From assembly GCA_945876385.1 (NCBI GenBank), contig CAMCNU010000003.1:1-64000 (forward strand): a DNA stretch of 64,000 bases, read 5' to 3'. The stretch is from an uncultured Veillonellaceae bacterium. Its GTDB lineage: Bacteria; Bacillota; Negativicutes; Veillonellales; Negativicoccaceae. Both the position numbers and the translations under genes were made by a program. Each line of letters opens with the position of its first letter. Positions within the stretch are counted from its first letter, which is position 1. Positions 37,070 to 51,066 of this stretch are shown piece by piece. Below the pieces are notes generated by a model. The model was not told where the DNA came from. It searched no databases and was given only the letters and a program-made list of their open reading frames with translations.

Positions 37070-37633
37070 ATGAGCATGATTGGCAAACATTTACCCGAAT
37101 TTCGCGCCGACTATTACCAAAACGGCGAATTGAAACAGCTGACCGACAAAGACGTCCTCGGCAAGTGGGCGATTTTCTTCTTCTACCCGGCGGACTTCTC
37201 ATTCGTCTGCCCGACGGAACTGGCGGATTTGGCCGACCACTATGACGAAATTCAACAATTGGACTGCGAAGTCTACAGCGTCTCGACAGACAGCCACTTC
37301 GTCCACAAAGCATGGGCAGATGCCTCGGAAAGCATCCGCAAAGTAAAATACAAAATGATCGGCGACCCTGCCGGCGTACTCACCCGCTACTTTGACGTCA
37401 TGACGGAAGAAGACGGCATGGCACAACGTGGCGCCTTCATCATCGATCCGCAAGGCATCATCCAAGGCATCGAAATCACTGCCGACGGCATCGGCCGCAA
37501 TGCCGCCGAACTCGTCCGCAAACTGGAAGCGGCGCAATTTGTGGCCGAGCACGGCGACCAAGTCTGCCCCGCCCGCTGGAAACGCGGCGACAAGACCCTC
37601 ACTCCGGGCGCCGACCTCATCGGTCATATCTGA
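37070..37633 (+). CDS. ahpC: Alkyl hydroperoxide reductase C-type peroxiredoxin
   Basis: 187 residues, AAGGAGG site. Peroxidatic Cys in YPADFSFVCPTELADLA (Cys 46) and resolving Cys in DQVCPARWKRG near the C-terminus, a typical 2-Cys AhpC. It reduces peroxides in the cytoplasm. No ahpF follows; the next gene encodes a flavodiiron protein, so another reductant may be used. Confidence 0.96.
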   Translation: MSMIGKHLPEFRADYYQNGELKQLTDKDVLGKWAIFFFYPADFSFVCPTELADLADHYDEIQQLDCEVYSVSTDSHFVHKAWADASESIRKVKYKMIGDPAGVLTRYFDVMTEEDGMAQRGAFIIDPQGIIQGIEITADGIGRNAAELVRKLEAAQFVAEHGDQVCPARWKRGDKTLTPGADLIGHI

Positions 37634-37634
37634 C

Positions 37635-37666
37635 AACAAAAAAGCCGCCGTACGGCGGCTTTTTCA
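37635..37666. terminator. Terminator of ahpC
   Basis: AAAAAAGCCGCC-GTAC-GGCGGCTTTTT, perfect stem with A and T tracts. Confidence 0.92.
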
Positions 37667-37668
37667 AT

Positions 37669-37698
37669 TGCACAAACCACTACACTTGCGCTATACTG
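37669..37698 (+). promoter_or_regulatory. Promoter of the flavodiiron protein gene
   Basis: TTGCAC, 18 bases, TATACT, located after the ahpC terminator and about 40 bases before the gene. Confidence 0.55.
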
Positions 37699-37736
37699 AG
37701 CACAATCCAACGAACGCAAAAAGGAACGGTGAATCT

Positions 37737-38954
37737 ATGATTATTACACGCACACTCAGTGACGGTATCTACTGTCTCGGCGCCTCGGACTGGCGCAACG
37801 ATCGATTTGAAAACTTATTTCCCTTGCCGGACGGGTTGAGCTACAACTCCTACCTGATTCGCGATGAAAAAATCGCTATTCTCGACACCGTCGATGCCTC
37901 CGTCCGTCGCGAATACATTGAAAACCTGCTCGGTCTCCTGGACGGTGCCAGCCCGGACTACCTCGTCATCAACCACATGGAGCCCGACCATTGTGCTTGC
38001 ATCCTCGACCTCGTCGAACGATTCCCCGACATGCAACTCGTCGGCAATCGTAAAACCATGATTTTCTTTGAACAATTCTACGGGACCGCCCTCCCCGACC
38101 GCTATCATTTCGTCAAAGACGGCGACGTCCTCGACCTCGGCCGCCACAAGCTGCGTACCTTGATTATGCCGATGGTCCACTGGCCGGAAGTCACCGCCAC
38201 CTTTGAAGAAACGACGGGCACCCTCTTCAGCGCCGACGCATTCGGCTCCTTCACCCCCGTCACCGGCAATATTTTCCTGGACGAACGTGACAACCACGAG
38301 GCCTATTTTGCCGAAGCACGTCGCTACTATGCCAACATCGTCGGCATGTACGGCCCGCAAGTCGCCCATGCAATCAAAAAGCTCTCGGCGCTGCCCATTC
38401 GCATGATTGCCCCGCTCCACGGGCTCATCAGTCGCACGCCGCAAGACGTCGACGCCTTTCTCGACCGCTACCGACTCTGGAGCACCTACACACCGGAGAC
38501 GGACGGCGTGCTCATCTGCGTCGCCTCCATGTACGGCAACACCGAACGCGCCATGCAATATTTCGCGGCTCGTCTCGCCGATGCCGGCGTGCGCAACATC
38601 GCGACCAGGGAAATCTCCAAAACCGACCTCTCCTACGTCATCGCGGACTGCTTCAAGTACAGCCACATCGTACTGGCCGCCCCGACGTACAACTTTGACC
38701 TCTTCCCGCGCATGGCCCACCTGCTCGACGACTTCGGACGCTTGCACCTGTCTCACCGCCGGCTTTTCCTCGTCGGCAACCACACCTGGTCGAGCCATGC
38801 CATCAAAAAAATGACCGCCGCGCTGGAAGGCTTGCGCGACATGACCATGGTCGCAGATCCCGTCGACATTCTCTCCTCGCTGTCTGCGGAAACGGAAACC
38901 GCCCTCGCCGACGCCGCAAAGGCCGTCGCCGCCGACCTCCGTACACGCCGTTGA
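37737..38954 (+). CDS. fprA: A-type flavodiiron protein (O2/NO reductase)
   Basis: 405 residues from ATG 37737 (AAGGAA upstream). The N-terminal metallo-beta-lactamase-like domain has the diiron ligands in NHMEPDHCACIL (H-x-E-x-D-H), the His of MVHWPE, the Asp of SADAFGSF and the His of APLHGLI. The C-terminal flavodoxin domain starts at ICVASMYGNTERAM. It reduces O2 to water (or NO to N2O), protecting an anaerobe; placement after ahpC gives a small oxygen-defence locus. No rubredoxin domain is fused. Confidence 0.95.
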   Translation: MIITRTLSDGIYCLGASDWRNDRFENLFPLPDGLSYNSYLIRDEKIAILDTVDASVRREYIENLLGLLDGASPDYLVINHMEPDHCACILDLVERFPDMQLVGNRKTMIFFEQFYGTALPDRYHFVKDGDVLDLGRHKLRTLIMPMVHWPEVTATFEETTGTLFSADAFGSFTPVTGNIFLDERDNHEAYFAEARRYYANIVGMYGPQVAHAIKKLSALPIRMIAPLHGLISRTPQDVDAFLDRYRLWSTYTPETDGVLICVASMYGNTERAMQYFAARLADAGVRNIATREISKTDLSYVIADCFKYSHIVLAAPTYNFDLFPRMAHLLDDFGRLHLSHRRLFLVGNHTWSSHAIKKMTAALEGLRDMTMVADPVDILSSLSAETETALADAAKAVAADLRTRR

Positions 38955-38979
38955 CAAACCGTGCCAAGTTCGGTAAAAT
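38951..38979 (+). promoter_or_regulatory. Promoter of tRNA-Ser
   Basis: TTGACA (38951-38956) overlaps the stop codon of the flavodiiron gene; 17 bases on lies TAAAAT (38974-38979), 18 bases before the tRNA. Confidence 0.85.
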
Positions 38980-38996
38980 AGACAAGTATTGAGCAC

Positions 38997-39088
<92 letters not shown>

Positions 39089-39610
39089 GCCGTAAAAAAC
39101 AATATTGCACCATGTTGCAGTATCTTGCCATACGCCGTCAAGCCTTGTCGCTTGGCGTTTTTTTCTTGTATGAGTTCAATGAGTATCAAGCGCCTTTTAG
39201 GTTAATTATGTGCTGTACGTTGCTGCTTTCCGCCCTATTTCTGCCCTATTTCCACAGCTTGCCCTATTATCCGCGTCCGTTTTGAGACTTGTTCAGATGG
39301 TAGGATGCATCGCCCCTTATCCTATTACTTCTATGTCGCCGGCAATTTTCCCGTTTCGCTTTTTTCGGCGACCATTCCCGCCGATGTCGGTCTTGTTCTT
39401 TACCGCCTGCAATGCGAAAAAGGCAATCAAAAAAGACGCCGAAGCGTCTTAATCGGTAACTCAATAAGCGGCCGGGGTGTGAGCATCTTGCAAGCGGAGG
39501 ACAACCACGGTCTAAGTAAGCAAGATAAACGGAAAACGCGTTTATCTTGTTTCTCTTTGTTTACTCAAATTTGCCGTAATACCCGCAACAATTCGGGGGT
39601 GGGCAGTTTC
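39089..39610. other. Region between tRNA-Ser and the phage-like remnant
   Basis: Starts with a terminator-like hairpin (39132-39168: ACGCC...AAGC / GCTT-GGCGT, T7). Three copies of GCCCTATT follow at about 39235, 39246 and 39261. Further on lie a hairpin CAAGATAAAC/GTTTATCTTG near 39520-39549 and the terminator described separately. No gene seen. No copy of the tRNA 3' end was found, so no attachment site can be claimed. Confidence 0.45.
39428..39450 (-). terminator. Terminator downstream of the phage-like small gene
   Basis: AAGACGC-TTCG-GCGTCTT followed by TTTT on the minus strand. Confidence 0.7.
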
Positions 39611-39814
39611 CTATTTCCTGCGTTTCTTGCCCTCAAATTTTTCCTCATACTCATCTACGTAGTATACCTTACCGTCTTCACCTACAAACTCCGCTTTGCG
39701 TAAATCGATGCGCCCTTTGTTTCTTTCCAGAATTGCTTTGTACTCCTCATAGGTCAGGCCTTTAATTCTCGCCATTTCGCGGTCTGTCTCTTCATAGATT
39801 TCGTCAATCGTCAT
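39611..39814 (-). CDS. Small hypothetical protein of phage-like character
   Basis: 67 residues, very charged (MTIDEIYEETDREMARIKGL start, KKRRK end), ATG 39814 with GGAGGTGATTGTTA upstream. AT-richer than its surroundings. It overlaps the end of a broken frame carrying an ADP-ribosyltransferase-like motif and lies near a tRNA, so it is probably part of a prophage remnant. No family recognised. Confidence 0.6.
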   Translation of the reverse strand: MTIDEIYEETDREMARIKGLTYEEYKAILERNKGRIDLRKAEFVGEDGKVYYVDEYEEKFEGKKRRK

Positions 39815-39965
39815 TAACAATCACCTCCAATTTCACACGCGTTATTTCGCCGTCTGTTGTCACATCAACGATTTTATATCTCGTGCCGCGCGATCAGAAA
39901 CTCTTGTTGCCCTCTGTACCGCGACAGCGGGGAGATATACGCACCGCGTCGTTTTTCTGAACAGT
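39804..39965 (-). pseudogene. Frameshifted C-terminal fragment of an ADP-ribosyltransferase-like (phage head protein) domain
   Basis: Read on the minus strand, one frame gives AYISPLSRYRGQQEFLIAR and then stops; the next frame continues RGTRYKIVDVTTDG to a stop at 39804. Joined, they give the pattern S-x-x-S ... Q-x-E-F-L-I-x-R-G-T-x-Y-x-I seen at the end of ART domains, such as those fused to phage minor head proteins. There is a one-base frameshift near 39888 and no upstream part, so it is broken. The remainder of the gene is absent, cut off at the rpoC terminator. Confidence 0.5.
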
Positions 39966-39968
39966 ATA

Positions 39969-40005
39969 GCACAAAGGACTCTCCGCAAGGGAGAGTCCTT
40001 TGTGC
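39969..40005 (-). terminator. Terminator of rpoBC
   Basis: GCACAAAGGACTCTCC paired with its near-perfect complement around a GCAA-type loop, 28 bases after the rpoC stop on the minus strand. The T tract is weak. Confidence 0.75.
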
Positions 40006-40032
40006 ATCTATCCGCCTTACCCTACGGTAAGA

Positions 40033-44403
<4,371 letters not shown>

Positions 44404-44430
44404 ATATACCGCTCCCTTCCCGCTGTCGTA

Positions 44431-47400
44431 TTAGTTTTCGTCCGGTTCTTCCGTTGCAAAAAACGGATCGTCCGCGCGCACGCGACTGCTTGCGCCCGTT
44501 GCGTCGTCTTCGGCGTCTTCATCCGCCGGTACGAGGCCGCCTTCGTCGGCAGCATGGTCGTCGGATTCCGGCGCCGGTATATAGCCTCCGTCAGCGCCGT
44601 TCCGGCCGATGAGCTCGCCGACCTCTTCCGAGGTCATCTGGCTGTCTTCATCGTCGAGTTCCTTGATGACGACTTCTTCGCCGTTTTCATTCAAAATCCG
44701 CACGTCCAAGCCGATGCTCTGCAGTTCCTTGAGCAGGACTTTGAACGATTCCGGTACGCCCGGTTCGGGGATATTTTCCCCTTTGACGATTTTTTCATAC
44801 GCTTTGACACGACCGATGACATCGTCGGATTTGACGGTCAGTATTTCCTGCAAGGTATAGGCCGCCCCATACGCTTCCAAGGCCCAGACTTCCATTTCCC
44901 CGAACCGCTGTCCGCCGAACTGGGCTTTGCCGCCGAGCGGCTGTTGCGTCACCAGCGAGTACGGACCGGTCGAACGGGCGTGAATCTTGTCGTCGACCAA
45001 GTGGTGCAATTTGAGCATGTACTTGTAGCCGACGGTGACTTTGTTGTCCATCCGTTCGCCCGTGCGACCGTCATAGAGCCACGTCTTGCCGTCACGCGGC
45101 AAGCCCGCCATTTCCAGTGTGGTAAACACATCTTCTTCGGACGCGCCGTCAAAGACCGGCGTCGCGATATGCACGCCTGCCACATCCGGCTCCGGCATGC
45201 CGTACGTATCGACATCATAGCCGCCGTCGCGCAAGCGCTGTTCCACATCGGGGTCGCCGTTGCGGATTTGCATACCGAGTGCCTGCACCGCGCGGCCCAA
45301 GTGCGTTTCCAGTACCTGTCCGATATTCATTCGGCTCGGTACGCCCAAGGGATTCAGTACGATTTGCACCGGCGTACCGTCCGGCATAAACGGCATATCT
45401 TCCTGGCGCATGACGCGCGACACGACCCCTTTGTTGCCGTGACGCCCCGCCATCTTGTCGCCTTCATGGATTTTCCGTTTTTGGGCGATATAGACCCGCA
45501 CCAATTTATTGACACCGGGGGCCAGTTCGTCCCCGTTTTCGCGTGTAAATACGCGCACATCGACGATTTTGCCCGATTCGCCGTGCGGTACCCGCAGACT
45601 CGTATCGCGGACTTCGCGTTCTTTCTCACCGAAAATCGCCCGCAACAGCTTTTCTTCCGGCGTCTGTTCCGTTTCGCCTTTCGGCGTGCATTTGCCGACA
45701 AGCACATCGCCCGGCGAGACTTCCGCCCCGACCATGATGATGCCGTCTTCATCCAGATATTTGAGCGAATCTTCGCTGACATTGGGAAGCTGACGGGTGA
45801 TTTCTTCCGCGCCGAGCTTCGTATCGCGCGAATCGCATTCGTATTCTTCAATATGAATCGACGTATAAATATCTTCTTTCGCCAATTCTTCGCTGAGCAA
45901 AATCGCGTCTTCGTAGTTGTAGCCTTCCCACGGCATGAACGCGACCAGCACATTGTAGCCCAGTGCCAACTCGCCGCCGTCCGTCGCCATACCGTCCGCC
46001 AGCGTTTGCCCCGCTTCCACACGCTCGCCCTTCGTCACCAGCGGATGCTGATTGACGCAAGTGCTTTGGTTGGAGCGGACGAACTTGATGAGGTCGTAGC
46101 GGTCGAGCTCCCCGCTGTCGGTGCGGATGATGATTTCTTCTGCGGTGACGCGCTTGACCGTACCGGCCCGTTCCGCCAGTACGCAGACACCGGAATCGCG
46201 GGCGGCGGTGTACTCCATCCCCGTCCCGACGAGCGGCGCTTGCGTGCGCAGGAGCGGTACCGCCTGCCGCTGCATGTTCGCCCCCATCAGAGCGCGGTTC
46301 GCGTCGTCGTTTTCCAAGAACGGAATGAGCGCCGTCCCGACGGAAACGACCTGCTTCGGCGATACGTCCATCATATCCACCCGCTGCGGCTCGACTTCCA
46401 AGACATCCGACTCCAAGCGGCTGGCGACATGCTTATGGACAAAATGATTCTTGTCATCGAGCGGCTCGTTGGCCTGCGCGACGACCAGGTTTTCTTCTTC
46501 ATCAGCCGTGACGTAGCGCACTTCATCCGTGACCGTCGTCTCGCCGTTCTCCTGCGTGACAATGCGGTACGGCGTTTCAATCAAGCCGTATTTATTGACC
46601 TTGGCAAAGTTGGCCAGCGACGAAATTAACCCGATATTCGGACCTTCCGGCGTTTCAATCGGACACATCCGGCCATAGTGCGAATGGTGTACGTCGCGGA
46701 CTTCAAACCCGGCGCGTTCGCGCGACAGACCGCCCGGCCCGAGCGCCGACAAACGACGCTTGTGCGTGAGCTCGGCCAGCGGATTCGTCTGGTCCATGAA
46801 CTGTGACAGCTGGCTCGACCCGAAGAACTCTTTCAACGAGGCCACAATCGGCCGAATATTAATCAGCGATTGCGGTGTCAAGCTGTCGCGATCCTGCACG
46901 GCCATGCGTTCCTTGGCGGTACGTTCCATCCGTGCCAGACCGACACGAATCTGATTTTGGAGCAACTCCCCGACACAACGCAAGCGTCGGTTTCCCAAGT
47001 GGTCGATATCATCAATCTGACCGACACCTTCAATCAGGTTCAGCAAGTACGAAATATTGGCAATCATATCCTCCGGCGCCACTGTGCGGACATTGTCGGA
47101 GAGATTGGCGTCATTGCAAACCATTTTGATGGTCCGTTCGCCGTCGGCACTGTAAATATAAATCTCCTGCGCGCCCTCACCGGCAAATACGCCCTTATCG
47201 CGTAAGTCTTCAATATCCGCCGCCCGGATCACGGTATCCGCTTCGACGATAATTTCCCCCGTCTCCGGATGGACAATCGGCTCCGCCAGCTTGTGACCGC
47301 GCAGGCGGTTTTCCCAGCCGAGCTTCTTGCCGAGCTTGTACCGGCCGATATGCGCCAAATCATAGCGGCGCGGGTCAAAGAACAGATTGTTGAACATCTG

Positions 47401-48168
47401 CGTTGCGCTTTCCACCGACGGCGGTTCGCCCGGACGCAATTTTTTATAAATCTCAATCAAGGCTTCATACTTCGTCCGCGACGGGTCTTTTTTCAGCGTC
47501 TCCGTAATCCGCGGATCGTGTCCGAACAGCTCTTCAATGGATTCATTCGTTTCATAGCCGAGTGCGCGCACCAAGACCGTCGCCGGCAATTTGCGGTTGC
47601 GGTCGATGCGGACATTGATAATATCGTTGGCATCCGACTCGAGCTCGATCCACGCGCCGCGGTTCGGAATAATCGTCGACGAAAAGAGCGATTTGCCCAT
47701 CGCGTCGACCTCTTTATTAAAATAAACTCCCGGCGAACGCACCAACTGGCTGACGATAACACGTTCCGCCCCGTTGATGACAAATGTCCCCGTGTCCGTC
47801 ATCAAGGGGAAATCGCCCATATAAATCTCCGTCTCCTGGATTTCCTGCGTTTCCGCATTTTCCAGGCGGACTTTCATGCGCAGCGGTGCCGAATACGTCG
47901 CATCCCGTTCTTTGCATTCGCGAATCGAGTATTTCGGTTCTTCAAAACGATACTCACCGAAATACAATTTCAACTTTCCGTCCTTATCATTCCCGCGTTC
48001 GTTACTTTCAATCGGTGAAATATCATCAAAACTGTCGCGGATTCCCTCTTTGATGAACCAAGCATAAGAATCCCGCTGCAAATCGAGCAAATGCGGCATA
48101 CGCAATACTTCGTTGATTTGCGCGTAAGTATAGCGTTTTCTTTTGCCCATCTGTATCGGTTTGAACAT
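44431..48168 (-). CDS. rpoB: DNA-directed RNA polymerase beta subunit
   Basis: 1245 residues from ATG 48168 (AGGGG about 10 bases upstream). Rifampicin-site segment [20 protein letters not shown] and [11 protein letters not shown] are present, and the C-terminal clamp region [20 protein letters not shown] is intact. As in the beta' subunit there is an acidic tail of about 60 residues, with [11 protein letters not shown] and [13 protein letters not shown]. The gene is not preceded by rplJL as in many bacteria; a znuA-like gene and a terminator lie upstream, so it has its own tandem promoters. Confidence 0.98.
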   Translation of the reverse strand: MFKPIQMGKRKRYTYAQINEVLRMPHLLDLQRDSYAWFIKEGIRDSFDDISPIESNERGNDKDGKLKLYFGEYRFEEPKYSIRECKERDATYSAPLRMKVRLENAETQEIQETEIYMGDFPLMTDTGTFVINGAERVIVSQLVRSPGVYFNKEVDAMGKSLFSSTIIPNRGAWIELESDANDIINVRIDRNRKLPATVLVRALGYETNESIEELFGHDPRITETLKKDPSRTKYEALIEIYKKLRPGEPPSVESATQMFNNLFFDPRRYDLAHIGRYKLGKKLGWENRLRGHKLAEPIVHPETGEIIVEADTVIRAADIEDLRDKGVFAGEGAQEIYIYSADGERTIKMVCNDANLSDNVRTVAPEDMIANISYLLNLIEGVGQIDDIDHLGNRRLRCVGELLQNQIRVGLARMERTAKERMAVQDRDSLTPQSLINIRPIVASLKEFFGSSQLSQFMDQTNPLAELTHKRRLSALGPGGLSRERAGFEVRDVHHSHYGRMCPIETPEGPNIGLISSLANFAKVNKYGLIETPYRIVTQENGETTVTDEVRYVTADEEENLVVAQANEPLDDKNHFVHKHVASRLESDVLEVEPQRVDMMDVSPKQVVSVGTALIPFLENDDANRALMGANMQRQAVPLLRTQAPLVGTGMEYTAARDSGVCVLAERAGTVKRVTAEEIIIRTDSGELDRYDLIKFVRSNQSTCVNQHPLVTKGERVEAGQTLADGMATDGGELALGYNVLVAFMPWEGYNYEDAILLSEELAKEDIYTSIHIEEYECDSRDTKLGAEEITRQLPNVSEDSLKYLDEDGIIMVGAEVSPGDVLVGKCTPKGETEQTPEEKLLRAIFGEKEREVRDTSLRVPHGESGKIVDVRVFTRENGDELAPGVNKLVRVYIAQKRKIHEGDKMAGRHGNKGVVSRVMRQEDMPFMPDGTPVQIVLNPLGVPSRMNIGQVLETHLGRAVQALGMQIRNGDPDVEQRLRDGGYDVDTYGMPEPDVAGVHIATPVFDGASEEDVFTTLEMAGLPRDGKTWLYDGRTGERMDNKVTVGYKYMLKLHHLVDDKIHARSTGPYSLVTQQPLGGKAQFGGQRFGEMEVWALEAYGAAYTLQEILTVKSDDVIGRVKAYEKIVKGENIPEPGVPESFKVLLKELQSIGLDVRILNENGEEVVIKELDDEDSQMTSEEVGELIGRNGADGGYIPAPESDDHAADEGGLVPADEDAEDDATGASSRVRADDPFFATEEPDEN

Positions 48169-48225
48169 GCACTCGTCACCCCTTCTGTATTGTCGCAAGC
48201 CGCAGGAAGGTTGAAAAATGACAAT

Positions 48226-48262
48226 AAAAGCAAGGTTCGCTACTTTCTTGAACCTTGCTTTG
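48226..48262 (-). terminator. Attenuator hairpin in the rpoB leader
   Basis: AAGCAAGGTTC ... GAACCTTGCTT followed by TTATTG on the minus strand, about 60 bases before rpoB. A partial terminator here could tune RNA polymerase synthesis. Confidence 0.65.
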
Positions 48263-48330
48263 TGATTTTTCGGGTCCCGTTTCTCCTCCGTCAATCGCTT
48301 ACGATATTAACGACACTATTGCAATTAACA

Positions 48331-48359
48331 ATTATATCATCAATTCATACGCCCGTCAA
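48331..48359 (-). promoter_or_regulatory. rpoB proximal promoter
   Basis: Minus strand TTGACG (48359-48354), 17 bases, TATAAT (48336-48331). Confidence 0.8.
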
Positions 48360-48399
48360 GAGAACCTGCCGACCTTCGCGTATAGGTTTTTTCAGGTGT

Positions 48400-48428
48400 A
48401 TTGTACACCAAAATACCGACGCTGGCAA
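48400..48428 (-). promoter_or_regulatory. rpoB distal promoter embedded in the znuA terminator
   Basis: Minus strand TTGCCA (48428-48423), 17 bases, TACAAT (48405-48400). The -35 lies in the terminator loop and the spacer in its 3' arm. Confidence 0.7.
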
Positions 48429-48448
48429 GTGCCCGCATCGGTATTTTG
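48409..48448 (-). terminator. Terminator of znuA
   Basis: AAAATACCGA ... TCGGTATTTT, ten-pair stem on the minus strand, 31 bases after the znuA stop. Confidence 0.8.
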
Positions 48449-48479
48449 TTACCGCCTCCGTGCGGTCGTCTGCAGAGCC

Positions 48480-49538
48480 TCAGTTCGCCGTCAACGCCGC
48501 GAGATTTTCACGTTGCAGCGAGAGATAGTCCGCGCCCGCTTTTTCCTGCGCCGCTGTCAGGCCCTCAATCGGGTTGAGCATGCGCACTTGCGCACCCGTT
48601 TCTCGTGCGATAGCCTGCGCGAGCTTCGGCGAAATCAGTTCTTCCGTATAAATCACTTTGATATCGTGCGTGCGTACCGCTTCAATCAAGTCCGCCATGC
48701 GTTCCGGTGTCGGTTCCGCATCGGCATCGATACCCATAATCGCAATCTGTTCCAAACCGTAGCGGTCGGCCAGGTAGCCGAACGCCGCATGCGTCACCAA
48801 GAGGGTGCGATTGCTGCGTTGTGCCAACGCTTGCGCAAAGTCGGCATCCAGCTGTGCCAATTCTTTTTTGTACGCTTCGCCGTTGGCTCGGTACGTCGCG
48901 GTATGGGAGGGATCGGCCTCCGAGAGCGCTGCCACAACGGTATCGACTTGGTGCATCACATTGTGCGGGTCGAGCCATACATGCGGATCCACCCCGCCGT
49001 GATGGTGATGATGATGCCCGTGTTCATGCTCATGCGCATGTTCGACCGTGCCTTCGTGGTCATGGTCGTGGTCGTCATCATGATGCGCATCGGCGTCGTC
49101 ATGGTGATGGCCGTCCTCATCATGCGCATCGGCATCATCGTGATGATGGCCGTCATGGTCATGGTCTTCATGCGCCGTCGGGACACGCAACTTGAGCCCT
49201 TGCGAGAGTTCGACCGCTTTCGCATTCCCCAATACCTCCGGCGTCAACAGCTGCTCCATCGGTTCGAGCCCCGCACCGTTGTAAAAGAACACCTTGGCCT
49301 GACCGATTTCCTTGCGGTCACTGACCGTCGGCTCCCAATCATGCGGCTCTGCCCCCGGCGGTACCAGCAAATGCACATCCACCAAATCGCCGCCGACTTT
49401 TTTCACCACATCGGCCACCGGGAATACCGTCGCCACGACGCGCATCTTGTCGCTTTGCGGCGCGGCATCCTTGCCGCATCCTGCCGCCACTACCATCAGC
49501 GCCGCACACATAAGCGCCAACATCCATTTCATTTTCAT
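48480..49538 (-). CDS. znuA: Zinc ABC transporter substrate-binding lipoprotein
   Basis: 352 residues. Lipobox VVAAGC, then the cluster-9 metal-binding fold: GAEPHDWEPT with a metal-binding His, a long His/Asp-rich loop (about residues 122-182), DPHVWLDPHN with another ligand His, THAAFGYLADRYGL and the C-terminal EELISPK. The loop has some thirty His and contains a direct repeat of DGHHHDDADAH. It would capture Zn2+ in the periplasm. No permease or ATPase gene is adjacent; the restriction-modification pair lies directly upstream, so the partners are elsewhere or lost. Confidence 0.93.
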   Translation of the reverse strand: MKMKWMLALMCAALMVVAAGCGKDAAPQSDKMRVVATVFPVADVVKKVGGDLVDVHLLVPPGAEPHDWEPTVSDRKEIGQAKVFFYNGAGLEPMEQLLTPEVLGNAKAVELSQGLKLRVPTAHEDHDHDGHHHDDADAHDEDGHHHDDADAHHDDDHDHDHEGTVEHAHEHEHGHHHHHHGGVDPHVWLDPHNVMHQVDTVVAALSEADPSHTATYRANGEAYKKELAQLDADFAQALAQRSNRTLLVTHAAFGYLADRYGLEQIAIMGIDADAEPTPERMADLIEAVRTHDIKVIYTEELISPKLAQAIARETGAQVRMLNPIEGLTAAQEKAGADYLSLQRENLAALTAN

Positions 49539-49731
49539 ACTATCACTCCTTTACACTGACGGTAATTATACGCAAACTTGACAGTCCCCGCCACTTTACG
49601 TACTACCGTGGAACAGTCATTCATGCAATCCTATAGCGGAAACGAGCGCATTAGGGAAACCTTTTACTCATCCAGTTATTTTATTTTCTTACCTTTCGTT
49701 AATCTTTATTGTATCCATTCCACACAACCCA

Positions 49732-49767
49732 AAAAAGGATTTTGCCATGACGGCAAAATCCTTTTAA
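49732..49767. terminator. Terminator of the restriction-modification operon
   Basis: AAAAGGATTTTGCC-ATGAC-GGCAAAATCCTTTT, symmetrical with A and T tracts. Confidence 0.92.
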
Positions 49768-49811
49768 TCTCCTGTCATACCAACATTCAACGCTTTTTCT
49801 TCCCGCAACAA

Positions 49812-51053
49812 TCAATCTTCATTTAAGATAATACGTTTCAACAGCGGCTCCAGCCGAGAAACTATTCCTGTAACCAATGCATTCCCCATAACAAAGTATC
49901 TCGTTCTTGTAGGCATTGTGTCTGTCCAATTAGGCGGAAACATTTGAATCATTTCACACTCAACAGGCCTCAAAATTCTGTACCGGTTGATTCGTTTATC
50001 AAAAATAATATGCGAAGAGCGATTTTGAGTTCCTTCACTTGTCAACATTGTTCTCGCGGGCACATCAAGATTTTCCGGAAATGCCATTGTCCCCTCGCTG
50101 TATATATAGACGTGCCCGTTTCTTGCCCTTCGCTCAATTTTTTTACTGCCCTTCAAATACTTCCACTTGTCCAGCCGCTCGTTGGCAACAATGTACGCAC
50201 TCATATCTTCACTATACAGCTGCGCAGCATTTTGCAAAACCTCTGCCAACGAGTATACCGGCTCTTGTTTTGCCAATACGTCTGCATGGACAACACGTCC
50301 GTTATTCATGATTCCGCTGTCAAAAAACTTTCCTTCTGAAAAACCGTTTGATACCGCCAGTATATCCTCGTACGCATTCAAATCAATTTCCGCCAAAGTG
50401 CTAATCTCTTGCAACGGGAAAACTGTATTAAAAAAACTTGTCGTTAACTCATCCGATGCAACTGCATTTGCATACTTGGTAGATTTCAAATATGCAAAAA
50501 TAAATACCCGTTTCCTTTTTTGCGGCATACCGTAGTCGCCGGCATTCAATACTCTCCACTGCACGCCATATCCCAATTCATCAAAGGTTTTCAGCATGAC
50601 GGCAAAATCACGCCCCCGCCGACTTGCCGGCGATTTTAACAATCGATCAACATTTTCCAGCAATACAAACGGCGGTTTCTTTGCAACCAGGACATCTTTA
50701 ATATCCCAAAAGAGAACACCTTTTTTACCTTCTATTCCTTGTTCATTCGACAATGAGCGTGCGACCGAATAATCTTGGCACGGGAACCCGCCTACCAGCA
50801 AGGAATGATTCGGTATGCTTGTTTTTTCAACGAGATGGATATCCTCATTGGAGTGATTTTCACTGCCGAATCGCGTTGCATAACAATCAAACGCATGTTG
50901 AACTTTTTTCGCAGGTTCAAACTGATTTGCCCACACGAATCTCCAATCTCCGTTTTCTATCGCACGTCCGTTTGCATCGATGTCCTGAATGCGATTCAAT
51001 CCGACACGAAATCCTCCCACCCCTGCAAACAGCTCCGCTACCGTTAACTCCAT
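49812..51053 (-). CDS. DNA (cytosine-5) methyltransferase, Sau3AI-type
   Basis: 413 residues. Motif I FAGVGGFRVGL, motif IV GGFPCQDYSVA with the catalytic Cys, motif VI LLENVDRLL, motif VIII QKRKRVFIFA and motifs IX-X (RILRPVECEMIQMFP, MGNALV) are in order. Its partner is a Sau3AI-like nuclease, so it should methylate the inner C of GATC and protect the host. AAAGGAG precedes the ATG, 13 bases after the nuclease stop. AT-richer than the neighbours, as expected of a transferred cassette. Confidence 0.93.
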   Translation of the reverse strand: MELTVAELFAGVGGFRVGLNRIQDIDANGRAIENGDWRFVWANQFEPAKKVQHAFDCYATRFGSENHSNEDIHLVEKTSIPNHSLLVGGFPCQDYSVARSLSNEQGIEGKKGVLFWDIKDVLVAKKPPFVLLENVDRLLKSPASRRGRDFAVMLKTFDELGYGVQWRVLNAGDYGMPQKRKRVFIFAYLKSTKYANAVASDELTTSFFNTVFPLQEISTLAEIDLNAYEDILAVSNGFSEGKFFDSGIMNNGRVVHADVLAKQEPVYSLAEVLQNAAQLYSEDMSAYIVANERLDKWKYLKGSKKIERRARNGHVYIYSEGTMAFPENLDVPARTMLTSEGTQNRSSHIIFDKRINRYRILRPVECEMIQMFPPNWTDTMPTRTRYFVMGNALVTGIVSRLEPLLKRIILNED

Positions 51054-51066
51054 ACCTACTGCTCCT

